A stretch of 64,000 nucleotides of DNA from Rhizobium sp. RU33A (GCF_900156055.1 NZ_FTMQ01000002.1:186001-250000), one strand, 5' to 3'. Numbered from the stretch's first letter, positions 16,973 through 26,234 are shown. The notes: generated by a model from the sequence alone, not told the origin. Numbers and translations are program-made.

Positions 16973-18184
16973 ATGTTGTCCTCCTTTTCGGTGGTCTACC
17001 GCCACAAGCCGATCCGGGTCAGTGCGGCCGCGATCTTCTTCTTCGGCTTCTCTGGCGCCGCGACGTCGCCTTACATGTCGCTGATCGGCATCCGTGAACT
17101 CGGGCTGTCGGACGCCGTCTATTCCGTGCTGATCTTCCTGGCGGCGGTGGTCAACGTCAGCGCCAGTGTGACCGCCGGCATCATCGCGGACCGGCTCGGC
17201 CATTTCCGCTCGCCGATGATCCTGGCCGCGATTTTTGGCATCGTCGGCTTCGGGCTCGTTTATGTGGTGCCGACGCCGGTCATGTTTGCGATCGCGACGC
17301 TGGTGCTGATCCCGGTGTTCGGCACGATCAATTCGCTGATCTTCGCCAATATCCGGGCGGTTTCCTCCGGCATGGCGGTTCGCGAGCTAATGGCGGTGAA
17401 TTCTGCCGTGCGGGCCATTCTGTCGGCCTCCTGGGTGCTGGTTCCCGGGATCGTCGGTGCTCTTCTGATCGGACAGCCGAGCATGTTGCCGGCCTTCCTG
17501 CTGGCGAGCCTGGCCTGTGTCGTCTGCCTCCTGCTCTTCGTCTTCGGGCTCGATCGCCTGCCGCCGGTGCAGGAGGGAGAGCGGCAGCACTATTCCTTCT
17601 TCCGCTCCATCCGGCAGATCGGCTCGGCAAGCGTCCTGCCAAGACTGCTGGCGATCTCGTTGATCTCTGCCATGCTGCATGCCAATGGCACAGTCCTGCC
17701 CTTGATCGTCACCGGCAAGGCCGGCGGCACACCGGCGGATGTCGGCGTGATCGTCGGTATCGTCGCCTTTCTCGAGATCATCTTCATCCTGTTCTGGGGA
17801 TGGGTGGAGGCTAGAACCTCCATCCTCTTCGCGATGGTCACGGCGGCGCTGATCTATTGCAGCTATCTCGTCTTCCTCGGTCTCGCTGACCGCCCGATGG
17901 ACGTCTATCTGCTGACTGTCGTTGCAGGCCTTGGAGCGGCAGGCATCATCGCGATCCCGATTACCTATCTGCAGAACCTGATCGCCGATCGGGCGGGTCT
18001 TGGCAGCTCGCTGATTGCGGTCAACATCTTCTTGAGCGGTGGCATGGCCTCGCTGATGTTTGCCCTTGGCACGAGCATCAGCGACTATGCAGGCACGGCG
18101 ATCATCGCGTCGATTGCGGGCTTCGTGGGTGTCGGTCTCTTGTGGGTGCTCGATAGGACGCCTCGCGTGAAGATGGAAGGTTGA
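16973..18184 (+). CDS. MFS transporter, sugar-efflux (SetA-like) type
   Basis: About 403 residues with roughly twelve hydrophobic segments and the family loop DRLGHFR after the second segment. It resembles sugar-efflux transporters of the Set family, so it could export or take up sugars or peptides. Start uncertain: an ATG directly follows a TTG and neither has a strong ribosome site; the ATG is used. Its place at the end of the hexosaminidase/M81 operon suggests it moves a product or substrate of that pathway. Confidence 0.82.
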   Translation: MLSSFSVVYRHKPIRVSAAAIFFFGFSGAATSPYMSLIGIRELGLSDAVYSVLIFLAAVVNVSASVTAGIIADRLGHFRSPMILAAIFGIVGFGLVYVVPTPVMFAIATLVLIPVFGTINSLIFANIRAVSSGMAVRELMAVNSAVRAILSASWVLVPGIVGALLIGQPSMLPAFLLASLACVVCLLLFVFGLDRLPPVQEGERQHYSFFRSIRQIGSASVLPRLLAISLISAMLHANGTVLPLIVTGKAGGTPADVGVIVGIVAFLEIIFILFWGWVEARTSILFAMVTAALIYCSYLVFLGLADRPMDVYLLTVVAGLGAAGIIAIPITYLQNLIADRAGLGSSLIAVNIFLSGGMASLMFALGTSISDYAGTAIIASIAGFVGVGLLWVLDRTPRVKMEG

Positions 18185-18193
18185 GGGAGGAGC

Positions 18194-18937
18194 ATGGTGA
18201 TATCTCGGGAGGAAACCGGACCGCTGCTCGAAATCTGCGTCGATGACGTTGCAGGTCTTGAGGCTGCCATTGTCGGTGGGGCCGACCGTATCGAGCTTTG
18301 CTCGGCTCTCGGTTCGGGTGGCCTGACACCGTCTCGTGGGTTCATGGCCATCGCTGCAAATGTACCGATCCCCGTCCATGCGCTGATCCGTCCGCGCGCC
18401 GGAGACTTCACCTATTCCGAGACCGAAATCTCGGTCATGGAGTCCGATATAGCCGCCGCGCGCGAAGCGGGGCTCGCCGGTGTGGTGATCGGTGCGACCA
18501 CCGCCGAAGCGACGCTCGATGTCGACGTCATACGACGGCTTGCAAGAGTTGCGGAAGGGCTCGACTTAACGCTTCACCGGGCAATCGATGTGGTCGCGGA
18601 CATGGGCGCGGCGCTTGATCTGGCAATCTCGCTCGGCTTTTCGCGAATCCTGACATCCGGAGGCGCTCGGCACGCTGAAGAGGGGATCGAAACGCTCGCA
18701 AGGCTGGCGAGCCGAAGCGCTGGCCGCATCTCCATCATGCCGGGAGGCGGAGTCCGGCCGCAAAATGCGTCACGTCTGTTGGCGGTGCCCGGAATTCGGG
18801 AGCTGCATGCCTCGTGCAGTCAGGCGGCCGCCAGTGAGGCGCATCTGGTCGAACTTGGCTTTGCCACGGAAACCTCGCGGCGGACGGATGCAGACACCGT
18901 GCGTGCCCTGAAGGCGCTGATGCGCGGCGGCCTCTAG
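18194..18937 (+). CDS. cutC: CutC family protein
   Basis: 247 residues of the CutC TIM-barrel family: LEICVDDVAGLEAAIVGGAD at the N-terminus, then PVHALIRPRAGDFTYSETE and ILTSGG. CutC is annotated for copper homeostasis, though its reaction is not established. GGGAGGAG precedes the ATG and the gene lies 9 bp after the MFS gene, so it is the last gene of an amino-sugar/peptide operon with no other copper gene around. That context hints at a carbohydrate role. Confidence 0.88.
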   Translation: MVISREETGPLLEICVDDVAGLEAAIVGGADRIELCSALGSGGLTPSRGFMAIAANVPIPVHALIRPRAGDFTYSETEISVMESDIAAAREAGLAGVVIGATTAEATLDVDVIRRLARVAEGLDLTLHRAIDVVADMGAALDLAISLGFSRILTSGGARHAEEGIETLARLASRSAGRISIMPGGGVRPQNASRLLAVPGIRELHASCSQAAASEAHLVELGFATETSRRTDADTVRALKALMRGGL

Positions 18938-18940
18938 TCT

Positions 18941-20953
18941 TCAGGAGGCGAGGGCCTGAGCGTCCTGGAGGGCGAGCCGCTTCAACGTCTCTTCCGCTGT
19001 CATAGGTTTCCCGAAGTAAAAACCCTGGACTGCCCGAACACCGAGATTCTCGAGGATGCGCAGTTCCTCTTCGGTCTCGACCCCCTCGACGATCGCCTCC
19101 AGTTCCATCTCGGCGCAGAGCGCCAGCACGGACTTGACGATGTTGAAGCTCGTCTTGCGGTTATGGATATTGCGCACGAAGCTCCCGTCGATCTTGATCT
19201 TGGTGAGCGGCAGCTTGTGCACGTGGTTCAAGCTCGAGTAACCGGTGCCGAAGTCATCCAGCGAGATGCCGGCGCCGAGTTCGCGCAGCATCTGGATCGA
19301 GGCGCTCGCCTGCTCGAAGTCGTGCATGACGGCGGTTTCGGTGATCTCGAAGTTGATGCGACGTGGGTCGAAATTGCTCTTCAGGACGATCGAGACGATC
19401 TTCAACGTGTTCTCAGGTGACGTCAGATCGTGCGGAGAAAGGTTGAAGGAGAGATAGACATTGTCGGGCCAGAGCGCGGCTGTTTTCAGTGCACGCTTCA
19501 GCAGCATGCGGGTCATCAGCGTTATGCGCCCGTTATGCTCCGCCACGGGTATGAATTCTGCCGGAGAAACCTGGCCGATGCGCGGGCTTTGCCAGCGGGC
19601 GAGGGCTTCGAAACCGATGCAGACGCGCCGGTCGACGCAGGTGATCGGCTGGTAGACGAGCGACAATTCCTTGTCGAGATCCGCTGCGACCAGCGCCTCC
19701 TCGACGATCTTCTGCCGGTTGAGTTCGTTCGCCTGGACCGCGTTGAAGATGACCGTGCCGGCCCGATGACGACGTTTGGCGGTGTAGAGGGCGTAGTCGG
19801 CGAGTTCGTAGATCTCCTGGCCCGTCTCGCCCACGTCCGGATAGAGGGCGAAACCGACCGAGCCGGTCACCTGCACCATGCCGCTGCCGATGTTGATGCG
19901 TTCGGCGATCAGTTCGCAGACCTTCTCGCCCAGCGCCATGGCGTCGCCCTCGGCCACGTCGCCCTGCAGCAGAAGACCGAATTCGTCGCCGCCGAGACGG
20001 TAGACCGATAGTCGCTCGTCCGTGATCGTCGACAGGCGGTTGCTGATCTCGATGAGCACCTTGTCACCGGCCGAGTGACCGTAGAGATCGTTGACGGGCT
20101 TGAAGCCGTCAAGATCGATAACACCCACAGCAAGCCTGCCATTGCTGCTGCTGGCGCGGCTGAAGGCCGTTTCGAGCATATGGAAGAAGCTGCGGCGGTT
20201 GGCGAGCAGGGTCAGGCTGTCGAGATTGGCGAGGCGCAGGTTCTCGTCCGAAAGCGCCTGCATCGCCTTGTTCTGCTCCTGGAGGGCGTGCTGCTGCAGC
20301 ATCAGGACGTTTCGGGATTCGTGCAGTTGGCGAAAGTCGCGGTAGTGGGAGACGAGGATCATGATCATCGCCATCGTCACCAGAATGACATTCACGCCGG
20401 TTGCAATGAAGGTCGGTTCTCCCGACAGGAGCATGACCACGAAAAAGGGCAGGTTGACCGTGACCGTGACGATCAGGGCTGCCGACCTCAGATGCATCAG
20501 GCAGAAGATGCAGCCAATGACGGTGATCGCCATGAAGAAGGCGACGTGGGCCTTCTGGTATGGATCGCCATAGGGCAGAAGCGAGACCGACCAGGCAGTG
20601 CAGAACACCGCGATCGGAAAAGACAGGATGTTCGTCGCCTTGAGCTGGCGATAGGCCTGTTCCGGCGTGCGCTCACGCTTGCGCCCGCGCAGCCATATGA
20701 GCGAACGCAGCGCAAAAAGCGTGGTGAGGACGGCAGGCAGGTAGACAACGAGATAGTCGGGCGCCGCACCCTGGTGTGTCCAGGCCAGCGAGACCATGTT
20801 GGTCGCGAGAATAAAATACAGAAGCGGGACTTGCTTCGAAAACGCTTCGAACTGAGCCGCGGTCAGCGCAGGATTGCCGTTCGGAACCTTGAGCAGGTCG
20901 AGCCAGCGTCCTGCACGTGTCTGGATGCCCTGTGTCGTCCCCTTGTTATCCAC
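18941..20953 (-). CDS. membrane GGDEF-EAL protein, bifunctional c-di-GMP synthase/phosphodiesterase candidate
   Basis: About 670 residues. Five or six membrane segments lie in roughly the first 200 residues, then a short coiled linker, a GGDEF domain with an intact GGDEF motif, and an EAL domain with FEALARW, DDFGTGYSS, KID and VEGVET. Both active sites look complete; the usual RxxD inhibitory site is not seen five residues before GGDEF. A GTG start with AGGAG upstream is preferred over a TTG 27 codons earlier. It ends 3 bp from the convergent cutC gene. Confidence 0.88.
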   Translation of the reverse strand: MDNKGTTQGIQTRAGRWLDLLKVPNGNPALTAAQFEAFSKQVPLLYFILATNMVSLAWTHQGAAPDYLVVYLPAVLTTLFALRSLIWLRGRKRERTPEQAYRQLKATNILSFPIAVFCTAWSVSLLPYGDPYQKAHVAFFMAITVIGCIFCLMHLRSAALIVTVTVNLPFFVVMLLSGEPTFIATGVNVILVTMAMIMILVSHYRDFRQLHESRNVLMLQQHALQEQNKAMQALSDENLRLANLDSLTLLANRRSFFHMLETAFSRASSSNGRLAVGVIDLDGFKPVNDLYGHSAGDKVLIEISNRLSTITDERLSVYRLGGDEFGLLLQGDVAEGDAMALGEKVCELIAERINIGSGMVQVTGSVGFALYPDVGETGQEIYELADYALYTAKRRHRAGTVIFNAVQANELNRQKIVEEALVAADLDKELSLVYQPITCVDRRVCIGFEALARWQSPRIGQVSPAEFIPVAEHNGRITLMTRMLLKRALKTAALWPDNVYLSFNLSPHDLTSPENTLKIVSIVLKSNFDPRRINFEITETAVMHDFEQASASIQMLRELGAGISLDDFGTGYSSLNHVHKLPLTKIKIDGSFVRNIHNRKTSFNIVKSVLALCAEMELEAIVEGVETEEELRILENLGVRAVQGFYFGKPMTAEETLKRLALQDAQALAS

Positions 20954-21122
20954 GCCTTCAGCTTCTCCTCGTCGCCTCAAGTTGAAAAACCTATATGAGA
21001 TTCCGTTAAAATTACGGAAATTGCAGACTATCAATTTGTGGCGATGCGGCGCGCTTCTGGCAGATGATCGTTGCAGTTCCTTGGCGCCACAGATATCAGG
21101 ATGGCCGATCCAGGGAGCTTTT

Positions 21123-21725
21123 TTGACCGTGACAGCAAGACTTCATGCGTTCGTCGGCCTTTTCGTCCTTATCAGTGCAGCGATACCGGCCGCCGCTCAG
21201 GAATGGCAGGCGACGGAGAAGGTCGATCATTATAAGGTCAATGGTGGATCGCCGATGGCGCTCTACCAGTCGATCGGCGAGCGCGGACCCAAGCTCAGCC
21301 TTGGTCGCGTGATCGCCCATACCACCTTCAAGCTCACCTGGCAGCGGGACTATCAGCAGCAGGGGCAGGCTTGTGTGCTCGCAACGGCGAAGCCGAGACT
21401 GATCATTACGTACACGTTGCCGAAGCCCGCTCAGAAGCTTTCACCAGAGGTGGCGGCGAAGTGGGAAGCTTTCTACGACGGGATCGTCGAGCATGAGAAA
21501 CTGCATGGGCAGTTCATGAAGGACCTCACCCAGAATATTCAGGATGTGTCGATCGGCCTGCGTGATGAAAACGATCCGGGCTGCAAGAAGGTGCGGGCGG
21601 CGTTGCAGGCCCAGTTGAAGCCGATATCGGATGCGCATGTGGCGCGTCACAGCGAATATGATCAGGTCGAGATGTCACCGGGAGGTGCTGTGCATCAGCT
21701 GATCCTGGCTTTCCTCAATCCCTGA
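21123..21725 (+). CDS. secreted DUF922-type putative zinc protease
   Basis: 200 residues from a TTG start (AGGGAG 6 bases before). A Sec signal peptide ends at about AAAQ (residue 24). The mature part carries HEKLH at residues 124-128, an HExxH zinc motif inside a long helix, the hallmark of DUF922 putative Zn-proteases. It probably acts in the periplasm; the substrate is unknown. It is a single gene divergent from the GGDEF-EAL gene and ends at a strong bidirectional terminator. Confidence 0.78.
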   Translation: MTVTARLHAFVGLFVLISAAIPAAAQEWQATEKVDHYKVNGGSPMALYQSIGERGPKLSLGRVIAHTTFKLTWQRDYQQQGQACVLATAKPRLIITYTLPKPAQKLSPEVAAKWEAFYDGIVEHEKLHGQFMKDLTQNIQDVSIGLRDENDPGCKKVRAALQAQLKPISDAHVARHSEYDQVEMSPGGAVHQLILAFLNP

Positions 21726-21731
21726 ACTGAA

Positions 21732-21754
21732 AAGGCGCCCTCGTGGGGCGCCTT
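21732..21754. terminator. bidirectional terminator between the DUF922 gene and pcaF
   Basis: AAGGCGCCC-TCGTG-GGGCGCCTT is a perfect 9-bp stem with a 5-base loop located between convergent genes. Read leftwards, the stem runs into TTTTCAGTT; read rightwards, into TTCAATCTT. It can serve both strands. Confidence 0.8.
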
Positions 21755-21764
21755 CAATCTTGTG

Positions 21765-22970
21765 TCAGGCTCGTTCTAGGGCGATTGCGATGCCCTGGCC
21801 GACGCCGATGCACATGGTGGAGAGCGCATAGCGCCCGCCCGTTTCTTTCAGCTCCAGCGCGGCGGTGCCGGCAATGCGTGCGCCCGACATGCCGAGTGGA
21901 TGGCCAAGCGCGATGGCGCCGCCATTGCGATTGACGCGCTGGTCGTCGTCGGCGATGCCGAGATCGCGGAGCGTGGCGATGCCCTGGCTGGCAAAGGCCT
22001 CATTGAGTTCGATGACGTCGATCTGCTGCTGCGTCAGGCCGAGACGGGCGAGCAGCTTCTTCGAGGCCGGGGCCGGGCCGAAGCCCATGATGCGCGGCGG
22101 AACGCCTGCCGTCGCACCACCCAAAATGCGGGCGATGGGGTTGAGGCCGTATTTCTTCACGGCGGCTTCCGAGGCGATGATCAGGGCGGCGGCACCGTCA
22201 TTGACGCCGGATGCGTTGCCGGCGGTGACGCTGGCGCCTTCCATCTTGTTGACCGGCTTCAGCTTTGCGAGCGCCTCGACAGAGGTTGCGCGCGGGTGCT
22301 CGTCGCGGTCGACGATGACAGGATCGCCCTTGCGTTGGGGTACGCTGACGGGGGTGATTTCCTTGGCCAGTCGGCCATTGGCTTGCGCTTCCGCCGCCTT
22401 GGCCTGGCTGCGCACGGCAAAGGCGTCCTGGTCTTCACGCGAGACCTTGAAATCGATTGCCACGTTGTCGCCGGTCTCCGGCATGGAATCGACGCCGTAC
22501 TGCTTCTTCATCAGCGGGTTGACGAAGCGCCAGCCGATGGTGGTGTCGTAGATCTCGGCATTGCGCGAGAAGGCGGTTTCCGCCTTGGGCATGACAAAGG
22601 GTGCGCGGCTCATGCTTTCGACGCCGCCAGCAATCATCAACTCGGCTTCCCCAGCCTTGATGGCTCGCGCTGCGGTGATCACGGCATCCATGCCAGAGCC
22701 GCAGAGGCGGTTGATCGTGGTGCCAGTGACGGAGACGGGCAGACCCGCCAGCAGGGCGGACATGCGGGCGACATTGCGATTGTCTTCGCCGGCCTGGTTG
22801 GAGCAGCCGAAGATTACGTCCTCGACGGCTTCCCAGTCGATGCCGGCATGGCGCTCCATCAGCGCTTTCAGCGGCACGGCGCCGAGATCATCGGCGCGGA
22901 CGGAGGAGAGCGAACCGCCGAAACGGCCGATGGGCGTGCGGATGTAATCGCAGATAAAGGCTTCGGTCAT
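21765..22970 (-). CDS. pcaF: beta-ketoadipyl-CoA thiolase
   Basis: 401 residues of the thiolase family. The nucleophilic cysteine lies in NRLCGSG (about residues 86-92), with the active-site GHPLGMSGAR and C-terminal CIGVGQG segments. It cleaves beta-ketoadipyl-CoA with CoA to succinyl-CoA and acetyl-CoA, the last step of the beta-ketoadipate pathway. It is third in the pcaIJF operon, 10 bp after pcaJ, and ends at a bidirectional terminator. Context makes the specific assignment secure. Confidence 0.95.
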   Translation of the reverse strand: MTEAFICDYIRTPIGRFGGSLSSVRADDLGAVPLKALMERHAGIDWEAVEDVIFGCSNQAGEDNRNVARMSALLAGLPVSVTGTTINRLCGSGMDAVITAARAIKAGEAELMIAGGVESMSRAPFVMPKAETAFSRNAEIYDTTIGWRFVNPLMKKQYGVDSMPETGDNVAIDFKVSREDQDAFAVRSQAKAAEAQANGRLAKEITPVSVPQRKGDPVIVDRDEHPRATSVEALAKLKPVNKMEGASVTAGNASGVNDGAAALIIASEAAVKKYGLNPIARILGGATAGVPPRIMGFGPAPASKKLLARLGLTQQQIDVIELNEAFASQGIATLRDLGIADDDQRVNRNGGAIALGHPLGMSGARIAGTAALELKETGGRYALSTMCIGVGQGIAIALERA

Positions 22971-22980
22971 CTTGATGTCC

Positions 22981-23682
22981 TCACAGGGCCGGGACGACGA
23001 GGTCGGCGACCTGACCGTCCGTGTGGAGCTTGGCCCCGGTCATGGCCTGCAGCTCGTCCATGGTCATGGCGGCGAGCTTTTCACGCACGACGAAGCGGCC
23101 GTCGACGATGTCGATCACCGCATGGCTCGTATAGACGCGGGTGATGCAGCCGACGCCGGTCAGCGGGAAGCTGCAGCGCTCGACGAGCTTCGGCTTGCCG
23201 TCCTTGGTGACGTGTTCGGTGATGACCACGACCTGCTTTGCGCCATGCACCAGATCCATGGCGCCGCCGACGGCCGGAACGCCCTTGGAGCCAACGCGCC
23301 AGTTGGCGAGGTCACCGTTTTCCGCGACCTGATAGGCCCCGAGAATTGCGACGTCGAGATGGCCGCCACGGACCATGGCGAAGCTGTCGGCGTGATGGAA
23401 GAAGGCAGCCCCCGGCTTCAGCGTCACGGCCTTCTTGCCGGCATTGATAAGGTCCCAGTCTTCCTCGCCGGCGGCAGGCGCTTCACCGAAGTTCAGCACG
23501 CCGTTTTCGGTATGGAAGATCGCTTCGCGTCCCTCGGGCTGGAACTTGGCCACCATTTCCGGGAAGCCGATGCCGAGGTTCACATAGGCGCCGTCCTCAA
23601 TGTCCTGGGCGGCGCGCCAGGCGATCTGGGCGTTGGAGAGCTTGATGTCTTCGCGGGTGTCGATTGCAGGTGCGTCGGTCAT
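22981..23682 (-). CDS. pcaJ: 3-oxoadipate CoA-transferase subunit B
   Basis: 233 residues of the class I CoA-transferase beta subunit. The catalytic glutamate lies in TENGVLNFG, and NLGIGFPEMV is the family N-terminal loop. With PcaI it transfers CoA from succinyl-CoA to beta-ketoadipate. The start overlaps the pcaI stop by four bases (ATGA), typical of the obligate heteromer. Confidence 0.95.
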   Translation of the reverse strand: MTDAPAIDTREDIKLSNAQIAWRAAQDIEDGAYVNLGIGFPEMVAKFQPEGREAIFHTENGVLNFGEAPAAGEEDWDLINAGKKAVTLKPGAAFFHHADSFAMVRGGHLDVAILGAYQVAENGDLANWRVGSKGVPAVGGAMDLVHGAKQVVVITEHVTKDGKPKLVERCSFPLTGVGCITRVYTSHAVIDIVDGRFVVREKLAAMTMDELQAMTGAKLHTDGQVADLVVPAL

Positions 23683-24401
23683 GCGTAGGCCACTCCGGCT
23701 CGGATGAGCTCTTCTTCCTGTTGCGGGTTGGCGATTTCAACGACGCCATCGACAAAGATGCCGGGGGTGATCACCTGTTCGGGATCGATCTCGCCAGGGG
23801 CGACGATCTTCGAGACCTGGGCGATGGTCTTGGCGGCTGCCATGCACATTAGCGGATTGAAGTTGCGGCCGGCCATCCGGTAGGTGAGGTTGCCATGCGT
23901 ATCGCCGAGATGCGCCTTGACGATGGCGAAGTCGGCCTTCAGCCAGCGCTCCTGGACATATTTGCGGCCATCGAACTCGGCGATGACCTTGCCATTGGCG
24001 AGCTCCGTGCCGAAGCTTGTCGGCGTATAGAAAGCCGGGATGCCGGCGCCGCCGGCGCGGATGCGCTCGGCCAACGTGCCCTGCGGCACGAGTTCCAGCT
24101 CGATCTCGCCAGCCAGATAGCGGTCGGTGAAGGCGCGGGGGTCGGAGGAGCGCGGGAAGGAGCAGATCATCTTCTTCACCATGCCGGCATCGATCATTGC
24201 GGCAATGCCGATGCGACCGTTGCCGGCATTGTTGTTGATGACCGTCAGGTTCTTCGGGCTCCCCGTCTCCCTGAATTTGTCGATCAGTGCGTGAATGAGC
24301 TCGATCGGTGCGCCGGAACCGCCGAAGCCTCCGATCATGACGGTTGCGCCATCGCCGATCCCGGCCACGGCATCCGCCAGGCTTGCAATTGTCTTGTCCA
24401 T
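23679..24401 (-). CDS. pcaI: 3-oxoadipate CoA-transferase subunit A
   Basis: 240 residues. The start was placed at the ATG giving MDKTIASLADAV because GGGAG lies 5 bases before it; the frame is open a further 77 codons upstream, but that part overlaps the promoter and PcaR sites. The GGFGGSGAP loop (about residues 26-34) is the CoA-transferase alpha-subunit glycine motif. First gene of pcaIJF. Confidence 0.94.
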   Translation of the reverse strand: MDKTIASLADAVAGIGDGATVMIGGFGGSGAPIELIHALIDKFRETGSPKNLTVINNNAGNGRIGIAAMIDAGMVKKMICSFPRSSDPRAFTDRYLAGEIELELVPQGTLAERIRAGGAGIPAFYTPTSFGTELANGKVIAEFDGRKYVQERWLKADFAIVKAHLGDTHGNLTYRMAGRNFNPLMCMAAAKTIAQVSKIVAPGEIDPEQVITPGIFVDGVVEIANPQQEEELIRAGVAYA

Positions 24402-24450
24402 GGGAACTCCCGTTTCCTCGAGCGCGGTCTGACCGCTTTCTCCTGTCGCC

Positions 24451-24479
24451 AAATATGACCTTGAAAACATCGACAGCAA
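24451..24479 (-). promoter_or_regulatory. candidate sigma-70 promoter of pcaIJF
   Basis: On the minus strand, TTGCTG (24479-24474) and ATATTT (24456-24451) are 17 bases apart, 50 bp upstream of the pcaI start and just downstream of the PcaR-type sites. The hexamers are imperfect, as expected of an activated promoter. Confidence 0.5.
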
Positions 24480-24486
24480 GCATTTT

Positions 24487-24519
24487 GTGCGATATTTGAT
24501 ATTTGTTCGATTATCGCAC
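24487..24519. promoter_or_regulatory. PcaR-type operator pair
   Basis: GTTCGATTATCGCAC (24505-24519) matches 14 of 15 bases of the PcaR site GTTCGATAATCGCAC that I recall from Pseudomonas. A degenerate second copy sharing the TATCGCAC end on the other strand (24487-24494) begins after a 10-bp gap. The pair lies between pcaR and pcaIJF, upstream of the candidate pcaI promoter. Confidence 0.75.
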
Positions 24520-24537
24520 GAGTGTGGATGGTGGGTT

Positions 24538-25299
24538 ATGGCGATCGGTGAGCGCGATCTGATGGGTGGTTTCGCCAAGGGCTTGAAGGTGCTGGAGGCT
24601 TTCGGGCCAGAGCGCCAGCGGCTCAGCATCACCGAGGCGGCCGAAACCAGCGGTCTCGACAGAGCAACGGCGCGGCGCTGCCTGTTGACGCTCGCGGAGC
24701 TCGGTTATGCTGACTATGACGGCAAGTTCTTCTCGCTGACGCCGAAGATTCTCCGGGTCGGTCATGCCTGGCTTTCGGCGACGCCGCTGCCGGTGCTGCT
24801 GCAGCCGCATCTCGACCAGTTGTCGGAGCGGGTCGGACATAGCGCCTCGGCCTCGATCCTAGACAATACCGAGATCGTCTACATCGCCCGCGCTGCGCAA
24901 AAGCGGGTCATGTCGATCAATCTGATGCCGGGGTCGCGGCTGCCGGCCTATAGCGCGTCGATGGGCCGGGTGCTGCTGGCGGCGCTCTCGGATGCCGAGG
25001 TTGATGAAATTCTGGCAGCGACGCAGCTGAAAGCGCATACGCCGCGAACGCTGACCGATCCTCGTTTGCTGAAAGAGGAAATCGCCAAGGTGCGGCAGCA
25101 GGGCTATGCCGTGATCGACCAGGAGCTTGAGATCGGTCTCTGTTCCATCGCTGTGCCCATCAGCAACGACCGGGGCCGTGTGGTGGTCGCCATCAATGTC
25201 GGCGCGCCGGCTGCAATTCTGCCCGCCGTCGATCTGCCGGCCCATTGCCTGCCCGCGATGCTGGAGATGCAGGCAAGGCTCAAACCGCTGCTGCCCTGA
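24538..25299 (+). CDS. pcaR: IclR-family regulator of the beta-ketoadipate pathway
   Basis: 253 residues: an N-terminal winged HTH (about residues 12-75, with ITEAAETSGLDRATARRCLL) and a C-terminal IclR effector domain ending near the C-terminus. PcaR/PobR-type proteins respond to beta-ketoadipate or protocatechuate. It is divergent from pcaIJF, and the PcaR-type sites lie in the shared interval, so it should activate pcaIJF. The frame opens earlier at an alternative start, but that would place the operator inside the gene; the ATG with GGTGGG upstream is used. Confidence 0.9.
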   Translation: MAIGERDLMGGFAKGLKVLEAFGPERQRLSITEAAETSGLDRATARRCLLTLAELGYADYDGKFFSLTPKILRVGHAWLSATPLPVLLQPHLDQLSERVGHSASASILDNTEIVYIARAAQKRVMSINLMPGSRLPAYSASMGRVLLAALSDAEVDEILAATQLKAHTPRTLTDPRLLKEEIAKVRQQGYAVIDQELEIGLCSIAVPISNDRGRVVVAINVGAPAAILPAVDLPAHCLPAMLEMQARLKPLLP

Positions 25300-25302
25300 G
25301 CG

Positions 25303-26226
25303 TCAGGCTTTTGCCGCTTCTGTTGCTGCCTCACGGATCGTGCGCATCAGAAGCGCCAGCGGCATGGAGGGGACGGCATCTGCCCGAACCGTCAGACCGA
25401 CCGGCCCCTTCGTTTCGCTGGTGTCGATCGGCAGGGCCGCTAGGGTGCCGTCGGCGAGGTCGGTTGCCACGACGCCAGCGGAGATGATCCAAACGGCATC
25501 CGTCTGGCGCACGAAGGCGCGGCCGAAGCTGTCGGACACCGTTTCGATCTGGGTGGGTATGCCGGAGATGCCGTTCGCGATCAGGAAGCGCTCGACGAAG
25601 GGGCGGATGATCGAGGCCCGTGTGGGCATCAGTACGGGATAGCGCTCCAGCTCGCCGAACAGGTCGGAGCCGGCCAAGAGGAGCGGATGTCCGGCGCGGA
25701 CGCAGAAGATGACCTGCTCTGAGTAAAGATGCTCGAAGGAGAAGCCGGTCATCTGTTCGGGGGCGGCGAGACGACCGACGACGAGGTCGAGATCGCCGAC
25801 CCGCAGCTGTTCGAGCAGAACGGCGTTTTCGCCGGTCACGATCTTGATGCGGGCTGGCACGTCCTCCTTGAGGAACAAGGTCATGGCCTGTGGCATGATG
25901 CGGGTGGAGACGGTCGGCAGGGCGCCGATCCGGATCGGCGGGGCGTCGGCGTGCAATGCATGGGAGACGGAATCGAAACCCTGGCGGAGCGCGGTGAGTG
26001 CTGCACCTGCATGCTTGAGGAAGGCTTCGCCATAGCGGGTGATGCGGATGCCGCGTCCGTCCTTTTCAAACACCGCGACGCCCAGTACTTCCTCCAGTTC
26101 CCGGATGGTCTTGGTCACCGCAGGCTGGCTGACATGCAGGAGTTCCGCCGCCTTCATCACGCTCTTCTGGCGCGACACCTCCACGAAGGTCTGAAGATGG
26201 CGAAACTTGATGCGGTTATCGATCAT
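25303..26226 (-). CDS. pcaQ: LysR-family regulator of pca genes
   Basis: 307 residues. The LysR HTH occupies about residues 6-65 (HLQTFVEVSRQKSVMKAAEL) and is followed by a substrate-binding effector domain. PcaQ activates pcaDCHGB in response to beta-carboxymuconate and gamma-carboxymuconolactone in Agrobacterium and Sinorhizobium. It is divergent from pcaD, and a PcaQ-type box lies directly upstream of its start. The ATG giving MIDNRIKF is used; an upstream in-frame ATG would overlap the box. It converges with pcaR with only a 3-bp gap. Confidence 0.93.
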   Translation of the reverse strand: MIDNRIKFRHLQTFVEVSRQKSVMKAAELLHVSQPAVTKTIRELEEVLGVAVFEKDGRGIRITRYGEAFLKHAGAALTALRQGFDSVSHALHADAPPIRIGALPTVSTRIMPQAMTLFLKEDVPARIKIVTGENAVLLEQLRVGDLDLVVGRLAAPEQMTGFSFEHLYSEQVIFCVRAGHPLLLAGSDLFGELERYPVLMPTRASIIRPFVERFLIANGISGIPTQIETVSDSFGRAFVRQTDAVWIISAGVVATDLADGTLAALPIDTSETKGPVGLTVRADAVPSMPLALLMRTIREAATEAAKA

Positions 26227-26234
26227 GGGAAAAC

